Source: Dysidea avara (Eukaryota; Porifera; Demospongiae; Dictyoceratida; Dysideidae). Taken from it: a stretch of DNA of 64,000 bases. Both the position numbers and the translations under genes were made by a program. Where the stretch lies: contig NC_089279.1 of assembly GCF_963678975.1 (NCBI RefSeq), positions 36,227,933-36,291,932 on the forward strand, given 5' to 3'. How positions within the stretch are numbered: the first letter of the stretch is position 1; each line of letters starts with the position of its first letter. Positions 33,042 through 43,453 of this stretch are shown here, in pieces. The notes under the pieces were generated by a model that was not told the DNA's origin, made no database searches, and saw nothing but the letters and a program-made list of their open reading frames with translations.

Positions 33042-33531
33042 CAGTGGCGGATCCAGGATGGGGCATTTGGGACAAATTCCCCCCCCCCCCCCAACCTTGT
33101 GGAGGAGCCAGTCATACTTCTGATTAAAACATTAAACTTTGTCAAGCCAAGATCAGTTTATAAAACTCATCAATATGCACATTTTACTAGTAGCTATTAC
33201 AAATTCACCTGAAACAAAAGTCAAACTGTAAACTATTACTAACTGTACGGTGTAAAATTGTCACTCAGCACCTTCGTGCATATAAGCGCCTCTAAAATAA
33301 TTATCGTGATGCTGTTGTTTAAGACATTCAGGGCCTTTTAAACAGCTTTTAAGGCATTGCAACTATCTGCAAAGGCCAAAATGGCAAAAATCACCAGTGA
33401 AACACTACTCAGAGGTGATTATTTGTTGCTTCAAAAATGCAGCAACTAACAAGAGAATCTGGCCCTTCCCAACCACCTACAACTTAGCCTGTTTGTGCCC
33501 CTCCCCTTGCCAACTCCTGGATCCACCCCTG
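33042..33531. mobile_element. hAT-like MITE (GGCGGATCCAGGA ends)
   Basis: CAGTGGCGGATCCAGGA at the left and TCCTGGATCCACCCCTG at the right form inverted ends. A poly-C tract lies inside (33080-33092). Target duplication is unclear. The right half of another copy is at about 42490-42595. Confidence 0.65.
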
Positions 33532-33567
33532 CTCTCACTCTTTTATCTGTGATACTAGCTGTAGTAC

Positions 33568-33588
33568 CTGCCCTATCGTGCAGGGCAG
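33568..33588 (-). terminator. Helitron 3' terminal hairpin
   Basis: CTGCCCT and AGGGCAG pair around a 7-nt loop, just before the element's CTAG end on the minus strand. Such hairpins mark the rolling-circle transposition stop, not transcription termination. Confidence 0.8.
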
Positions 33589-34343
33589 TATGTACAATGA
33601 CATGGAAATTAAATGAAATTACAGTTGGTAATATACTATTATAGATACTTTATAAAAGACTAAGGAAACAATGTGGTGTAAGGATTGCATGAATGCAATA
33701 ATTGTGGAGAAGTGCACTCTTATTGGAATATTTTGTGACTTAAGTTGCTCAAATTCTACCATCAACCAAACATACCATGAATTACTGTAATCTGCACTAC
33801 AACGATTCTGTTATGACAAAATATAACAGCTTTATAAAATATAACAGCATGGGCACAGAGTGGGGGCTAGCAAGAAATAATAATAAATGAAAACAAAAAA
33901 TTTTGAGTCATCCAGCCCAAGACAGCTCATGGAAAAAACTTGCCAGCCTTTTCTTTTGTTTTGCTGCACAGGAAAAACCGAAAAATGCTCCACTCTGCTT
34001 TGTATGCATGTGTAGAAAGAGTTCAAATCATTGCTGCAAAGTCTATAAATAGCTCCCATTTTCACAACGTGCCCCACGTTGTGAAGAACAGTCTGCCACG
34101 GGACCGTATCATTTCACTGTGTAGCTGCAGTCATCCCTCCTCCGAGCAAACCATCCAGGATATGCATAAAGACAAAAGAATAGAAAAGATAAATAGTTTC
34201 ACATATACATAAATATACAAAGCAACCATCTGATACATTTTTTTACCATAATACCTTCCTTACCACCATCCACAGGTGCTGATCCACAATATCACAAAGC
34301 AGCAGTAGCAGCAGACAAACCTAACTAAAGTGCATGTGTTTGC

Positions 34344-37300
34344 CTATCTAAAAACCTCACTATAGACTACATTACGTGTTTTGCAATCCCCTCTAACTAA
34401 AAGTGTCAATCTATCTGCTGAACCTACCCTAGATAGTGCCACATAAAGCATGCCGTGTGTGAAGCTTTCGTCCGTCAAATCTAATCCTACAGCCTTAAAA
34501 GTTTGGCCCTGGCTTTTGTTAATGGTCATGGCAAAGCAAAGTGCAATTGGAAATTGAAGCCGTCTAAATTCAAAAGGCAAAACCGAGTTACTCGGAATGA
34601 GAGGAATGCGTGGTATTATAATATCGTGTCCTGCATATCTACCGTGAGAAATCTTGGCCTCTACTGTGTTAGCCGACAGTTTAGTAACTACACACCTAGT
34701 GCCATTAGTAACCCTTGGAGGATCTAGAGAGCGTAGAATAATAATAGGAGCGCCTACTTTAAGTAAGAGAAGATGCTGAGATAGTCCAGATACCTCTAAA
34801 GAGTTCAAGAATTCTGTTGGAAAGTGAACAGCCTGAGATTCATCAGGTATGGTGTCCAAGGACCTGTAGTCACAGCAGTCACCAGGTAACTGCTCCACCA
34901 GAGTCATGTTGATGGAATGAGTGGTCTTGTTAAGAAGAGCAAGAATGCAGCGTTCAGAAAGCCAAGCCAAGTCGCTAAAGTTAGAGAGCAAATCTGGATA
35001 CACCCTGGAAACCAGTTCCTCCTTGCTATCCACAAAGGTTCCCATGGTGTCAGGTAGCTGGACAACATCAGGTAGAGTGTCAATAGGAAACTTCCCATCT
35101 CCAATGGCCAATAGTTCTTCAGCGAATTGTCCAGCTGCCACATCCCCACACAGGTGCACTCTCATGTTAGTGTGTAGTTGTTTAACCACCACACTGTCCC
35201 ACAGATGAGATCGCTTGAGGCAAGCATCAACAATGTTACCTCTAGTGCCACCTTGAATGACAGGTAGAATCTGCCTGAAGTCACCACACAGTAGCATGCA
35301 CTTGCCTCCCATTGGATTATCATTCCCTGTCAGATCCCTCAGGGTACGGTCCAAAGCTTCAAAAGCACCTCTGTTGGTCATGGGGGCTTCGTCGACTACT
35401 ATGGCTTTAGCCTCTATGATCACCCTACATAGTGCAGTTCCTTTCTTGATGTTGCACATGGGGATGTCCAATGCATGCAAGTCCAAAGGGATCTTAAAGG
35501 TGCTATGCAAGGTACGTCCTCCAGTCAAGAGAGTAGCAGCTATTCCGCTAGAAGCAGTAGCTAATGCTATGTCACCTACAGACCTAAGTTTAGCTAGAAT
35601 AAGATTGATCAAGAAAGTTTTGCCAGTTCCACCAGGGGCATCCAAGAATAACATGCCTCCCTCGTCTCTATCTATCATGGAGCAAAAGGTGTCATAGACA
35701 TCTTGCTGGTCAGCAGTAAGCAATGGAACATTACGATTTACGTATGCCTGTTGCTCTTCAGGATTATAGTCAATCTCCCTACGGTACACACGTGCAAACC
35801 TATCGCTATCCACTGCCTGAGGCTGGGGTAGCCCATACTCAGACAGTTCCCTACCTCCCATGGAAATAACTTTTTCCTGCAAGTCATTGAGAGCCACATT
35901 GAAGATGTCATCATTGAACTCCAAGTCATCATCCCTATGTTGAGTACGTTGCTGGTGCAAGAAGTCCTCTGCCATTGCTTCCTTGTGGTTCTCGTAAATC
36001 TCCAGAGGGTTGGATGGTTCACACCAATTAAGGATCACTGCAAACAGGGTGCGAAGACTTGCAGGTGAGTTGCTGACTGATGCCTCTTCCATAGCCAAGT
36101 GGTACTGATTATCATCCTCAAGAAGACCTAACCTCAAACATGCATCCCTAAAGGAACTACAGAGGTCACCTTCAACAGTTCTCAAGTCAGCAAAAGACTG
36201 GGGTCCCCTAACATGATGAAGCAGCAATCGAAGGTAGAAGCATTCTCCCTGACGTGGACTGATGGTGTAGACTCTGCCTATAACCTGAGCCTCCTTAACT
36301 CCAGGATGGTCAGCGACATCCTTTCCTTGTTTTCTCCTGTTCCAAGTCTTCCTGCTCCACGTGTAGTACTGAGGCACTTCTTCATACAACAGAGTCCTGG
36401 CGAAATCATCAGATTGACAGAGGACAAAGAACTCTGTCAACGTAGTCTTCGGAGGGTCACCAGAAGCCTGTTCTCTTGGAGTCTCCTCAGTGAAATACAC
36501 TCGTTGGCCATTCTCCAAGTGAACAGCAAGCTGTTCAACAGGAGGGAACCTTTCATGTATGGGGAACTCCAGCATTCTCCAGGCAGCCTCGCTGCTGCTG
36601 ATGTAGCGTGCATTCTGGAAGTCTGAGATCTCATCCACCTGATCAGACCTCAGAGCAAAGGTTGCCTGATCACAACCCTTGTGTACGTATTTCAGTACAT
36701 ACTTGATGGATTTGATGGACACGCAAAGCTCGACATTACAGTGACAGTTTAAAGAATGAAGCAGAAGTTTGTTGTAAGGCACAATCCACCTGTTGTCAAT
36801 CTCTTGAGTAACGTGAGACCCCATCACCCTCATACTAATGGTAGCCACTTGTCCACCATCCTCAGGGCTCCTCCTCCTGTACAGTGGGTAACTGTCAGCA
36901 CGTAGTTGGGTATCATCCTTGAACTGCTTTGGGTAGCTCTTACTGCAGTGGCCATCTTCCATGCAGGGTGAGTCAGGGTTGATGCTCCCACAGGGCCCAT
37001 GTACCATGTTGGATATCACGATCTGATGCAGCTCAGGATCAACCATTGGATCAGGGATCTCAGCACAGATGACGTCATCAATCTTATCTGGAGTGATCTT
37101 GTGCTCTGGAATAAGCCATTGCAGCAAATGGCAATGTGGCAAACCGCACTTTTGCCATTCTGTTGAGTAGAGCCAAGCCCGTGGTTTCCCAAAAATCATC
37201 TCCTTTGTGAGCATCTCTAACAATTTCTTCACCTTAAGCCTAAACACACGGGCCACTAAGTCTGGACGGTCCAGAGGCTCTTGACCTGGTAGTAGATTGT

Positions 37301-38699
37301 TCCTAATCTCTGGCCAATTAGGATTGGTGGTCATGGTGATAAAGAGGTCGGGGTGGCCATACTTCCTAACGTAGGTCATTGCATCCTGCTGACGCTCATG
37401 CATGTAGCGTGGTCCACCAGTAAATGACGACGGTAGGATCACCCTACGACCAACATTCCTGGGGTCACCATCCCCATCTACCATTGCATCCCGCAAATCC
37501 TGGTAGCAATCAGCACGTAGTGCCTTTTGCTCACGCCTGAGAAACTGTAAGCGCTCAGTTTCAATCTTACAGTAGGCGTCAACCAGGAATTGCTGGAAAA
37601 GCCTTTTAGCCTTAAGCAATACAGGCACTTGCTGCCTGACCATGATGTGGTAGCGGTAATACACCATGGCTGTCAATTTCCTACCATTAGCCAATTTCAG
37701 GTTGATGTGCCATCCATCGGTGCCATAAGAAAAGAGTAAAGGATACTGTAAAGGATCATACCCCCTATGAAGTTCAGAAATGCGCTGCAAAGACCCATCC
37801 CTATAGTGCAAAACTATGACGCTATTATTTACATTATCATTAGGCATTAGCACTCCTACCTCGTCACACATCGGGTTATTGTACCTCCTAGCATGCTCTC
37901 CTACAGGCCGTTTGTTCTCATTAATCACTACCCTAATATTTGCTGGCTCATCATGCTGCTCAAATATTTCTTTAGCTACCTTAATAAGTTGAACATAGTG
38001 ATTATCGTCATGCAAAAGCTCAGTAATACCCCTAACTATGTCAAGCCTTAACCCATCAACTATCCCACATCTTGTAGCTACTTCAGTTTGCTGGTTGTCG
38101 ATAAAATAAATTTGGGAAAATTTAGGAGACTCACCTGTTGATGGAACTAAACTACCTATACGATGATAGACTTGACCCTGTACTCTAAAAGAAGGATTGA
38201 AGCCAGCCATAGTTATCTCGTTACAGCCAATGCTTGTCATTTGAAATGCACTATTATACTTACGTATGCTAGCTAGAAAATGTTTACCTGCTGTGTTTGT
38301 ACCTTCATACAGGTGTCTCAAGAATGACTGGGGCTGTGGAAATGCCTCTAACTGGACATTACCCTTCAAGCAACAAAGGGATTCGGTCTCCTGGAGAAAT
38401 TTTAATGCGCCGCAGTGTGTGCATTCTACACTAAGTGTGCCTACATCTGTAGTGTTGAAGAAGTTGTGTGGCTGATAGTTAAGCCCCCTAAAGCTTGGGT
38501 GTGTGCTTGCACGTACCTGTTGTCTGCGTGCTGTGTTAGCCTGCTGCTCCAGAGCTCTGTAGAGTGGATCAGCTCGAGCTTGTTGATGGGAAGCTGTATC
38601 TTGTTGTTGCTCCTCCCTCCTTGTTACTGGGTCTTCACGCGCAAGTCGACGGGCAGCTGTTTCACGCTGCTGTAAACGCGCAGCGGTTCGAGAGTACAA
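34344..38699 (-). CDS. Helitron Rep-helicase (RepHel), intact 1451 residues
   Basis: A single-exon ORF. An N-terminal Arg/Glu/Gln-rich repeat region (about 1-65) precedes a Cys-rich motif (CTHC at 93-96 and CC at 109-110). The HUH nickase follows: MTTNPNW (456-462), PHCHLLQW (521-528, two metal-binding His) and YVLKY (667-671, catalytic Tyr pair). The C-terminal half is a PIF1-type helicase: Walker A GGTGKT (1023-1028), VVDEAPM (1101-1107), LCGDFRQILPVI (1137-1148), INKSQGQT (1393-1400) and YVALSRVG (1419-1426). RepHel nicks, unwinds and strand-transfers Helitron DNA in the nucleus. No stop, frameshift or missing key residue was seen. Length is usual for animal Helitrons. The first ATG sits about 70 nt inside the 5' element end, so it is accepted as start. 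Confidence 0.95.
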   Translation of the reverse strand: MYSRTAARLQQRETAARRLAREDPVTRREEQQQDTASHQQARADPLYRALEQQANTARRQQVRASTHPSFRGLNYQPHNFFNTTDVGTLSVECTHCGALKFLQETESLCCLKGNVQLEAFPQPQSFLRHLYEGTNTAGKHFLASIRKYNSAFQMTSIGCNEITMAGFNPSFRVQGQVYHRIGSLVPSTGESPKFSQIYFIDNQQTEVATRCGIVDGLRLDIVRGITELLHDDNHYVQLIKVAKEIFEQHDEPANIRVVINENKRPVGEHARRYNNPMCDEVGVLMPNDNVNNSVIVLHYRDGSLQRISELHRGYDPLQYPLLFSYGTDGWHINLKLANGRKLTAMVYYRYHIMVRQQVPVLLKAKRLFQQFLVDAYCKIETERLQFLRREQKALRADCYQDLRDAMVDGDGDPRNVGRRVILPSSFTGGPRYMHERQQDAMTYVRKYGHPDLFITMTTNPNWPEIRNNLLPGQEPLDRPDLVARVFRLKVKKLLEMLTKEMIFGKPRAWLYSTEWQKCGLPHCHLLQWLIPEHKITPDKIDDVICAEIPDPMVDPELHQIVISNMVHGPCGSINPDSPCMEDGHCSKSYPKQFKDDTQLRADSYPLYRRRSPEDGGQVATISMRVMGSHVTQEIDNRWIVPYNKLLLHSLNCHCNVELCVSIKSIKYVLKYVHKGCDQATFALRSDQVDEISDFQNARYISSSEAAWRMLEFPIHERFPPVEQLAVHLENGQRVYFTEETPREQASGDPPKTTLTEFFVLCQSDDFARTLLYEEVPQYYTWSRKTWNRRKQGKDVADHPGVKEAQVIGRVYTISPRQGECFYLRLLLHHVRGPQSFADLRTVEGDLCSSFRDACLRLGLLEDDNQYHLAMEEASVSNSPASLRTLFAVILNWCEPSNPLEIYENHKEAMAEDFLHQQRTQHRDDDLEFNDDIFNVALNDLQEKVISMGGRELSEYGLPQPQAVDSDRFARVYRREIDYNPEEQQAYVNRNVPLLTADQQDVYDTFCSMIDRDEGGMLFLDAPGGTGKTFLINLILAKLRSVGDIALATASSGIAATLLTGGRTLHSTFKIPLDLHALDIPMCNIKKGTALCRVIIEAKAIVVDEAPMTNRGAFEALDRTLRDLTGNDNPMGGKCMLLCGDFRQILPVIQGGTRGNIVDACLKRSHLWDSVVVKQLHTNMRVHLCGDVAAGQFAEELLAIGDGKFPIDTLPDVVQLPDTMGTFVDSKEELVSRVYPDLLSNFSDLAWLSERCILALLNKTTHSINMTLVEQLPGDCCDYRSLDTIPDESQAVHFPTEFLNSLEVSGLSQHLLLLKVGAPIIILRSLDPPRVTNGTRCVVTKLSANTVEAKISHGRYAGHDIIIPRIPLIPSNSVLPFEFRRLQFPIALCFAMTINKSQGQTFKAVGLDLTDESFTHGMLYVALSRVGSADRLTLLVRGDCKTRNVVYSEVFR

Positions 38700-39019
38700 T
38701 GCGTGACATCAAATGGAATGCAGACAGACAGACGGACGGACATACGGCTTTTCACTCTTATAATATAGATTAACTGCAGAAAATCTGTTTCATTATTTTT
38801 GCATTATATATTTAAACAGCTGATCTTAACAAGGTATACTACTCTATGTACCCCATATACCCTCAATTTGAGCTCTGCAAATACTTAAATGTAACAGTGC
38901 ACATAAGTCAGACTGCATGTACTGTAAGACAATAATTTTTAGCTACTGCTTAATGCATATGTGAGCAAATATGCCTATTGTCTACATTGTAATTTATGAT
39001 TTACTGTACATGTAGACTG

Positions 39020-39254
39020 TATGTGACCAAGTCTGACAAAATCGGTCTTATAGCTGGAGAATACATGTGTTTGCTTAATATTTTGTATTTGTAATCTATA
39101 ACAATTCTGTAAGTTTCAGGAAACCCCCCATAAATTTCTACATAAGTGTAGTCAGCTATCACGTCCACAGAAAAAGTTATTGAAGTTTAAACTTTGACAT
39201 TATCGTCAAAATTTGATGGGCAATAAGACTGATTGTGTCTGACTGGGTCACATA
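39020..39254. mobile_element. GTGACC-end MITE, 235 bp
   Basis: TATGTGACCAAGTCTGACAA and the inverted end TGTCTGACTGGGTCACATA. Inner sequence CGGTCTTAT/ATAAGAC matches the 26.1 and 26.9 kb copies, so it is a shorter member of that subfamily. Confidence 0.75.
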
Positions 39255-41739
39255 TATCTCTCAGACAATTTGGTTTCATCTGAGACTGATAAGAGTGCTA
39301 GATACCTTATAGCTGCCAGACTTTCTCATTTAGTACTCAAGAGACTTTGTGTAGTTATGTAATGTTCTATTATATACAATGAATAAACTGTAGTGTAGTG
39401 ACCATAGCTATATCATTGTAAACTAGTGGATTAATCAGTTGAAAATGCAGCTCAGCAATGACTCTTGAAGTATAGCACATTTCGAACAAAATGACTGCCT
39501 ATGCACCCTCGTGTAAACTCTTAATAGTGTAGAGAGTTAATCAGTGATCCAAATTAGTGATCCTAGCTGTGGTCTAGTGTAACATCTAGCAGTGCCAGCC
39601 TTCTTATTCAGGCACTATAGTAGTTAACTAATAAATATTTTATGTTAAATATAAAATATTTTATGTTAAATATATGTGTGTGGTAGCACTGTAAGTGTAA
39701 TAACCAGAATGCCAGATATGTACACATTAATATTCTTCTTTGGTTTTGTAATTTCCTCATGTAACTACTTCATCTTGTGTATAGAAAAAACTTTGGTAGG
39801 AGTACATGCCCACTTGTGCTCCCCTCTGAATCTTTCACTATAATTTTACTGATATACAGTCTGAGCAGTCAGTCAGATGCTCTAATAGAACAGTCATTGT
39901 ACTTAACACTATATCTAGTCCTCCATTGAGTATGAAAACTGTAGGTTTTTTATAAATTATAAGGTCCTTGTATCACAGGAAGAAAAGCTGCATTTCAAGT
40001 ATTCGGAAATCCACAGTAAATGTGCTGAAATTCCATATTTCTGTACATTTCCAGTGTTCATGAAATTTGCACATTTCCTTGACATTTCCTGAAGTAGTAT
40101 AGGGCACAATTTCCATGACATTTCCTAATAGCAGGATTGATGGTATTTCTTGACATTTTGTAATGCAGGATAGATGAAATTTACTGACATTTCTGAAACA
40201 CAGGTAAGATCAAATTTTCATAAATTCTTGACATTTCCTGCACTCAGGAAATCTCATGTAAATGTCAAATTTCTGAATTCATGCAGGGAATCTAACAATA
40301 TGTCAACTTTTTGGCAGAGGAAATGTCCAGACATATGAAATTTCCAATGTTTTAGAAAATGTCACAACATGTGACATTTATGGTATGCAGGTTTACTCCA
40401 GGTTTGATACTAAATTCAATAGTGACATTTCCTGTATAATTCCATGCTGATTTTTGGTTCGGAAATGTCACTTTTTTCCTGTGTATGTCATTCTTATATG
40501 ATAGTGTCATAGCTCAACTCATGACTGTCCCTGATCCTACATGCAGCTCTTATTTCTTACTATGATTTAGATATCTGAGCTAAAACTATGCTGTGCACAA
40601 AAAAATTCCGTCTTGAAACATGCACAGTTGCACACTGAACCACATATACAATACACAAGTACACTGAAGCTCCGCCACCTATGGGACCCATGATAAGTGG
40701 CTCTATTAGGGAAAGTGTTTGTTCTAATGAGATGTTATTTACTATAATAGCAGTGCTTTTGCTGAATGTACTCCAGTTAGACACTCTCCCCATACAAATA
40801 TTATATGAACTCTTGCTAGCACTATAGGTACCAGCTGATGCTCAGATCAATAGTTATTCATGTGTGTCTGTACATGTCAGATTTGTATGTCTATCATTTG
40901 TTTTGTCAGCTTTACCTAGACTATGCCTTTGCACAACGTAAATGCTGGACATGCAGCAAAACTAAACAGGCTGTGTTAGAATCAAGGGCATAGGCCATTA
41001 GATGGTATGGAATGACTGATGATCGATGACTCTGCAAGTAAGTGCATATTTCAGCTGACCTAAATGAGAGAATCACTGCAAAACAGTCTGCACTGAAGCT
41101 ACAAACATTTTACTTTACTGCTAATATAGACGCCGTGCAGTTTCCAAAATATCAGTGATGACTGTGGTTCTATACCTCCAGTGACCACAAACACTAACCA
41201 TTCTCTCTGGATAGCCACCATTCATATATTATGTCCAATGAGGCTTCTCTGTTCTATACTATAGTTTGAAAGTCCCTGAATTTGCTATGGTTTATATATA
41301 CAGCTGCAGGTATTATAGATATAGGGGATGATTAGTGCATTTCTGAAGTTCTGGAAATCTCTTTAGGCTATTTTGAAATTGCACTTATGTAGTATAGGTT
41401 TGCAGCAGTTACAAAGTTTATCAAAATCATAGTTATAACAAGGCAATGCAATAAGTTCACAACAAACATTTATTTCTCAAAAGTAAGGTACATGTCATTT
41501 GAGATATTCAGTCAAGAGTACTTGTATAGAACAGTCTAATAATTCTCCAGAAGGGTACATGTATCAGTGGCAATTCTAGACCTGAGAGCACAGCATGTAA
41601 GGCTGTAATATAAAGTAGGATTTTCAAGGGGCTGGAAGGAACAACCCCTAGAAGCTGCAGCAATTTTACATCGTAAAAGATTGATAATACCAATAATGTA
41701 AACTGCTAATTTTTTCTTCAAAGCTTATATTTTTTCAAC
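39255..41739. other. Intergenic, one low-complexity repeat area
   Basis: No gene. From about 39970 to 40490 the words GACATTTCC and GGAAATGTC recur many times in both orientations, with CACAGGAAGAAAA near the left edge and TTTTTTCCTGTG near the right, suggesting a decayed element. A CTAATAGAACAG motif lies at 39876-39897. Confidence 0.4.
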
Positions 41740-41955
41740 AGGGGCTCCCTATTATGCAGTCTTGTGTAGCCAGACCACTGCAGTATTATGCAGTCTTATT
41801 ATGCAGTCTTGTGTAGCCAGACCACTTTCCCACATCATTTAGCAAAGGGGGATTCTTATAGTGACCATCTTGAATATATTCCCTGCCCAAAGAGAGAAAA
41901 GCAGTCTGGCCAAAAGACTTTGTTATTACACAAATAACCATGTGAAGTAGCTAAC

Positions 41956-42370
41956 ATCATTAATAAGACCACCTCATTATAGTGACCATGTCAAGTAGGT
42001 CTCAAACATAGCTAAATGTGTACTTCGTGACCTCATTAATAAGACCACCTCATTATAGTGACCATGTCAAGTAGGTCTCAAACATAGCTAAATGTGTACT
42101 TCGTGACCTCATTAATAAGACCACCTCATTATAGTGACCATGTCAAGTAGGTCCCAAACATAGCTAAGGTGTACTTCATGACCTCATTAATAAGACCACC
42201 TCATTATAGTGACCATGTCAAGTAGGTCTCAAACATAGCTAAGGTGTACTTCATGACCTCATTAATAAGACCACCTCATTATAGTGACCATGTCAAGTAG
42301 GTCCCAAACATAGCTAAGGTGTACTTCATGACCTCATTAATAAGACCATCTCATTATAGTGACCATGTTA
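41956..42370. repeat. 75-76 bp satellite, about 5.5 units
   Basis: Unit starts TAATAAGACCACCTCATTAT and recurs at 41961, 42037, 42113, 42188, 42263 and 42338. The first units are 76 bp, later ones 75 bp after losing one base (AAATGTG to AAGGTG area). A single related stretch is seen at about 960-985. Confidence 0.9.
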
Positions 42371-42489
42371 GTAGAGTGGTGTGCCGACACATAGTCAGCA
42401 CCATACTTGTAATGCACTTTGTTCATCCATCCTCGGAGTACTACCAGGGGGTGGCTCCTGAGTTTCCAGAAACCGGTCAGGTTCAGATC

Positions 42490-42595
42490 AAGATAATGTA
42501 TAGTAATTAACAAGAGAATCTGGCTCTCCCCTACCACCTACAACTTAATTAGCCTATCTGTGCCCCTCCCCTTGCCAGCTCCTGGATCCACCCTG
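42490..42595. mobile_element. Truncated hAT-like MITE, right half
   Basis: Matches the right end of the element at 33042-33531 (CTACCACCTACAACTTA ... TCCTGGATCCACCCTG). The left end is missing, or replaced by the adjacent satellite region. Confidence 0.55.
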
Positions 42596-43154
42596 AACAA
42601 TAATAAGCTTTCACATAGTCAGTACCTATGTGGTTATCTAGCACACCAGAATTTCGAGGTGGCCACCAAAACAGGTTCCACTATACAATTTAATACCATT
42701 CAGCTTGCGGTCTGACTTTCCACATTTCTTAATCACTCCTGGAAAGCAATGGCAGCTATAATTTACCACTGACTTTCCTATTTTATAAATGTAAAAGAAA
42801 CCAAAGCTGAACCTGACCCTAACACTAATCTTAGGTTTGCCTGTTAAACACTATCTCCCACTCCACCCCTGCTCCTTGAACACCATTCATACAACTAGTG
42901 TGCTTGACAAACGATCATCAATTAAAGTGCTACCTGTATGTTGTAATTGCTCAATATAAGTATTACTTTTAAGTAACTGGTGTGTTGATCAGTAGTTGTC
43001 GCAAACTAGCACAGTACAATGATGTCAACAATTGCAATATTTTTAATAATAACAAACACAGCATATTGTAATGTAGGAAATAACTATGTATACAAATCAT
43101 GGTGGTAAGCAAACAGACACACAATTAATAGCACCACACAGTAAATGTGTACAG

Positions 43155-43453
43155 TTAGTAATATTGTGTGGTAGGAGGTGGGGGGACAGGTTGATATCCT
43201 GTTTGCGGCATGGTAGAATAACCAACTGGTTTACCATATGGAGGAGGAGCAGCAACAGTTGCAGTAGTTGTGACAGCTTGTGGCTGCTCAACTAGTACGG
43301 TACGTACACTGTAGTAAGAACGTCTCCTGTAGTAGCAGGGACAAGTGGGGATGAAACAGCATATGCACAACATTATCATGGAGGTGATGAAGGCGAAGAA
43401 GAACAATGTTCCAAATATAATCCCAATGACCTCCCCAGCAGTGAGACTATCAG
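43155..43453 (-). CDS. Gene C exon 4: transmembrane segment and cytoplasmic tail
   Basis: It follows a CTCATAG acceptor and continues the frame through FFFAFITSMIMLCICCFIP to AAPPPYGKPVGYSTMPQ, TGYQPVPPPPTTQYY and stop. 299 bp, equal to gene B. Confidence 0.85.

Larger units (their letters stand above)
33555..38769 (-). mobile_element. Apparently complete Helitron
   Basis: On the minus strand it begins TCTATATTATAAGAGTGAAA at 38769, preceded by A. It ends with a 7-bp hairpin followed 9 nt later by CTAG at 33558-33555, followed by T. A-TC...CTAG-T is the canonical Helitron boundary (insertion between A and T, no target duplication). Total 5.2 kb, one uninterrupted ORF. It lies between genes B and C. 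Rolling-circle transposition would start at the TC end and stop at the hairpin end. The intact ORF suggests a recent arrival; activity itself cannot be judged. Confidence 0.85.

Noticed and set aside
34503..38773. Plus-strand and alternative-frame open frames inside the Helitron
   Set aside because: They are shadows of the 1451-residue minus-strand RepHel frame and show no domain of their own.
41956..42370. 75-bp units as repeat-spacer array
   Set aside because: The whole unit repeats with few changes, so it is an ordinary tandem satellite.
43086..43295. Plus-strand frame over gene C exon 4 (and its twin at 21092-21391)
   Set aside because: Antisense shadow of the tail exon; the similarity between the two copies comes from the duplication of the real exon.
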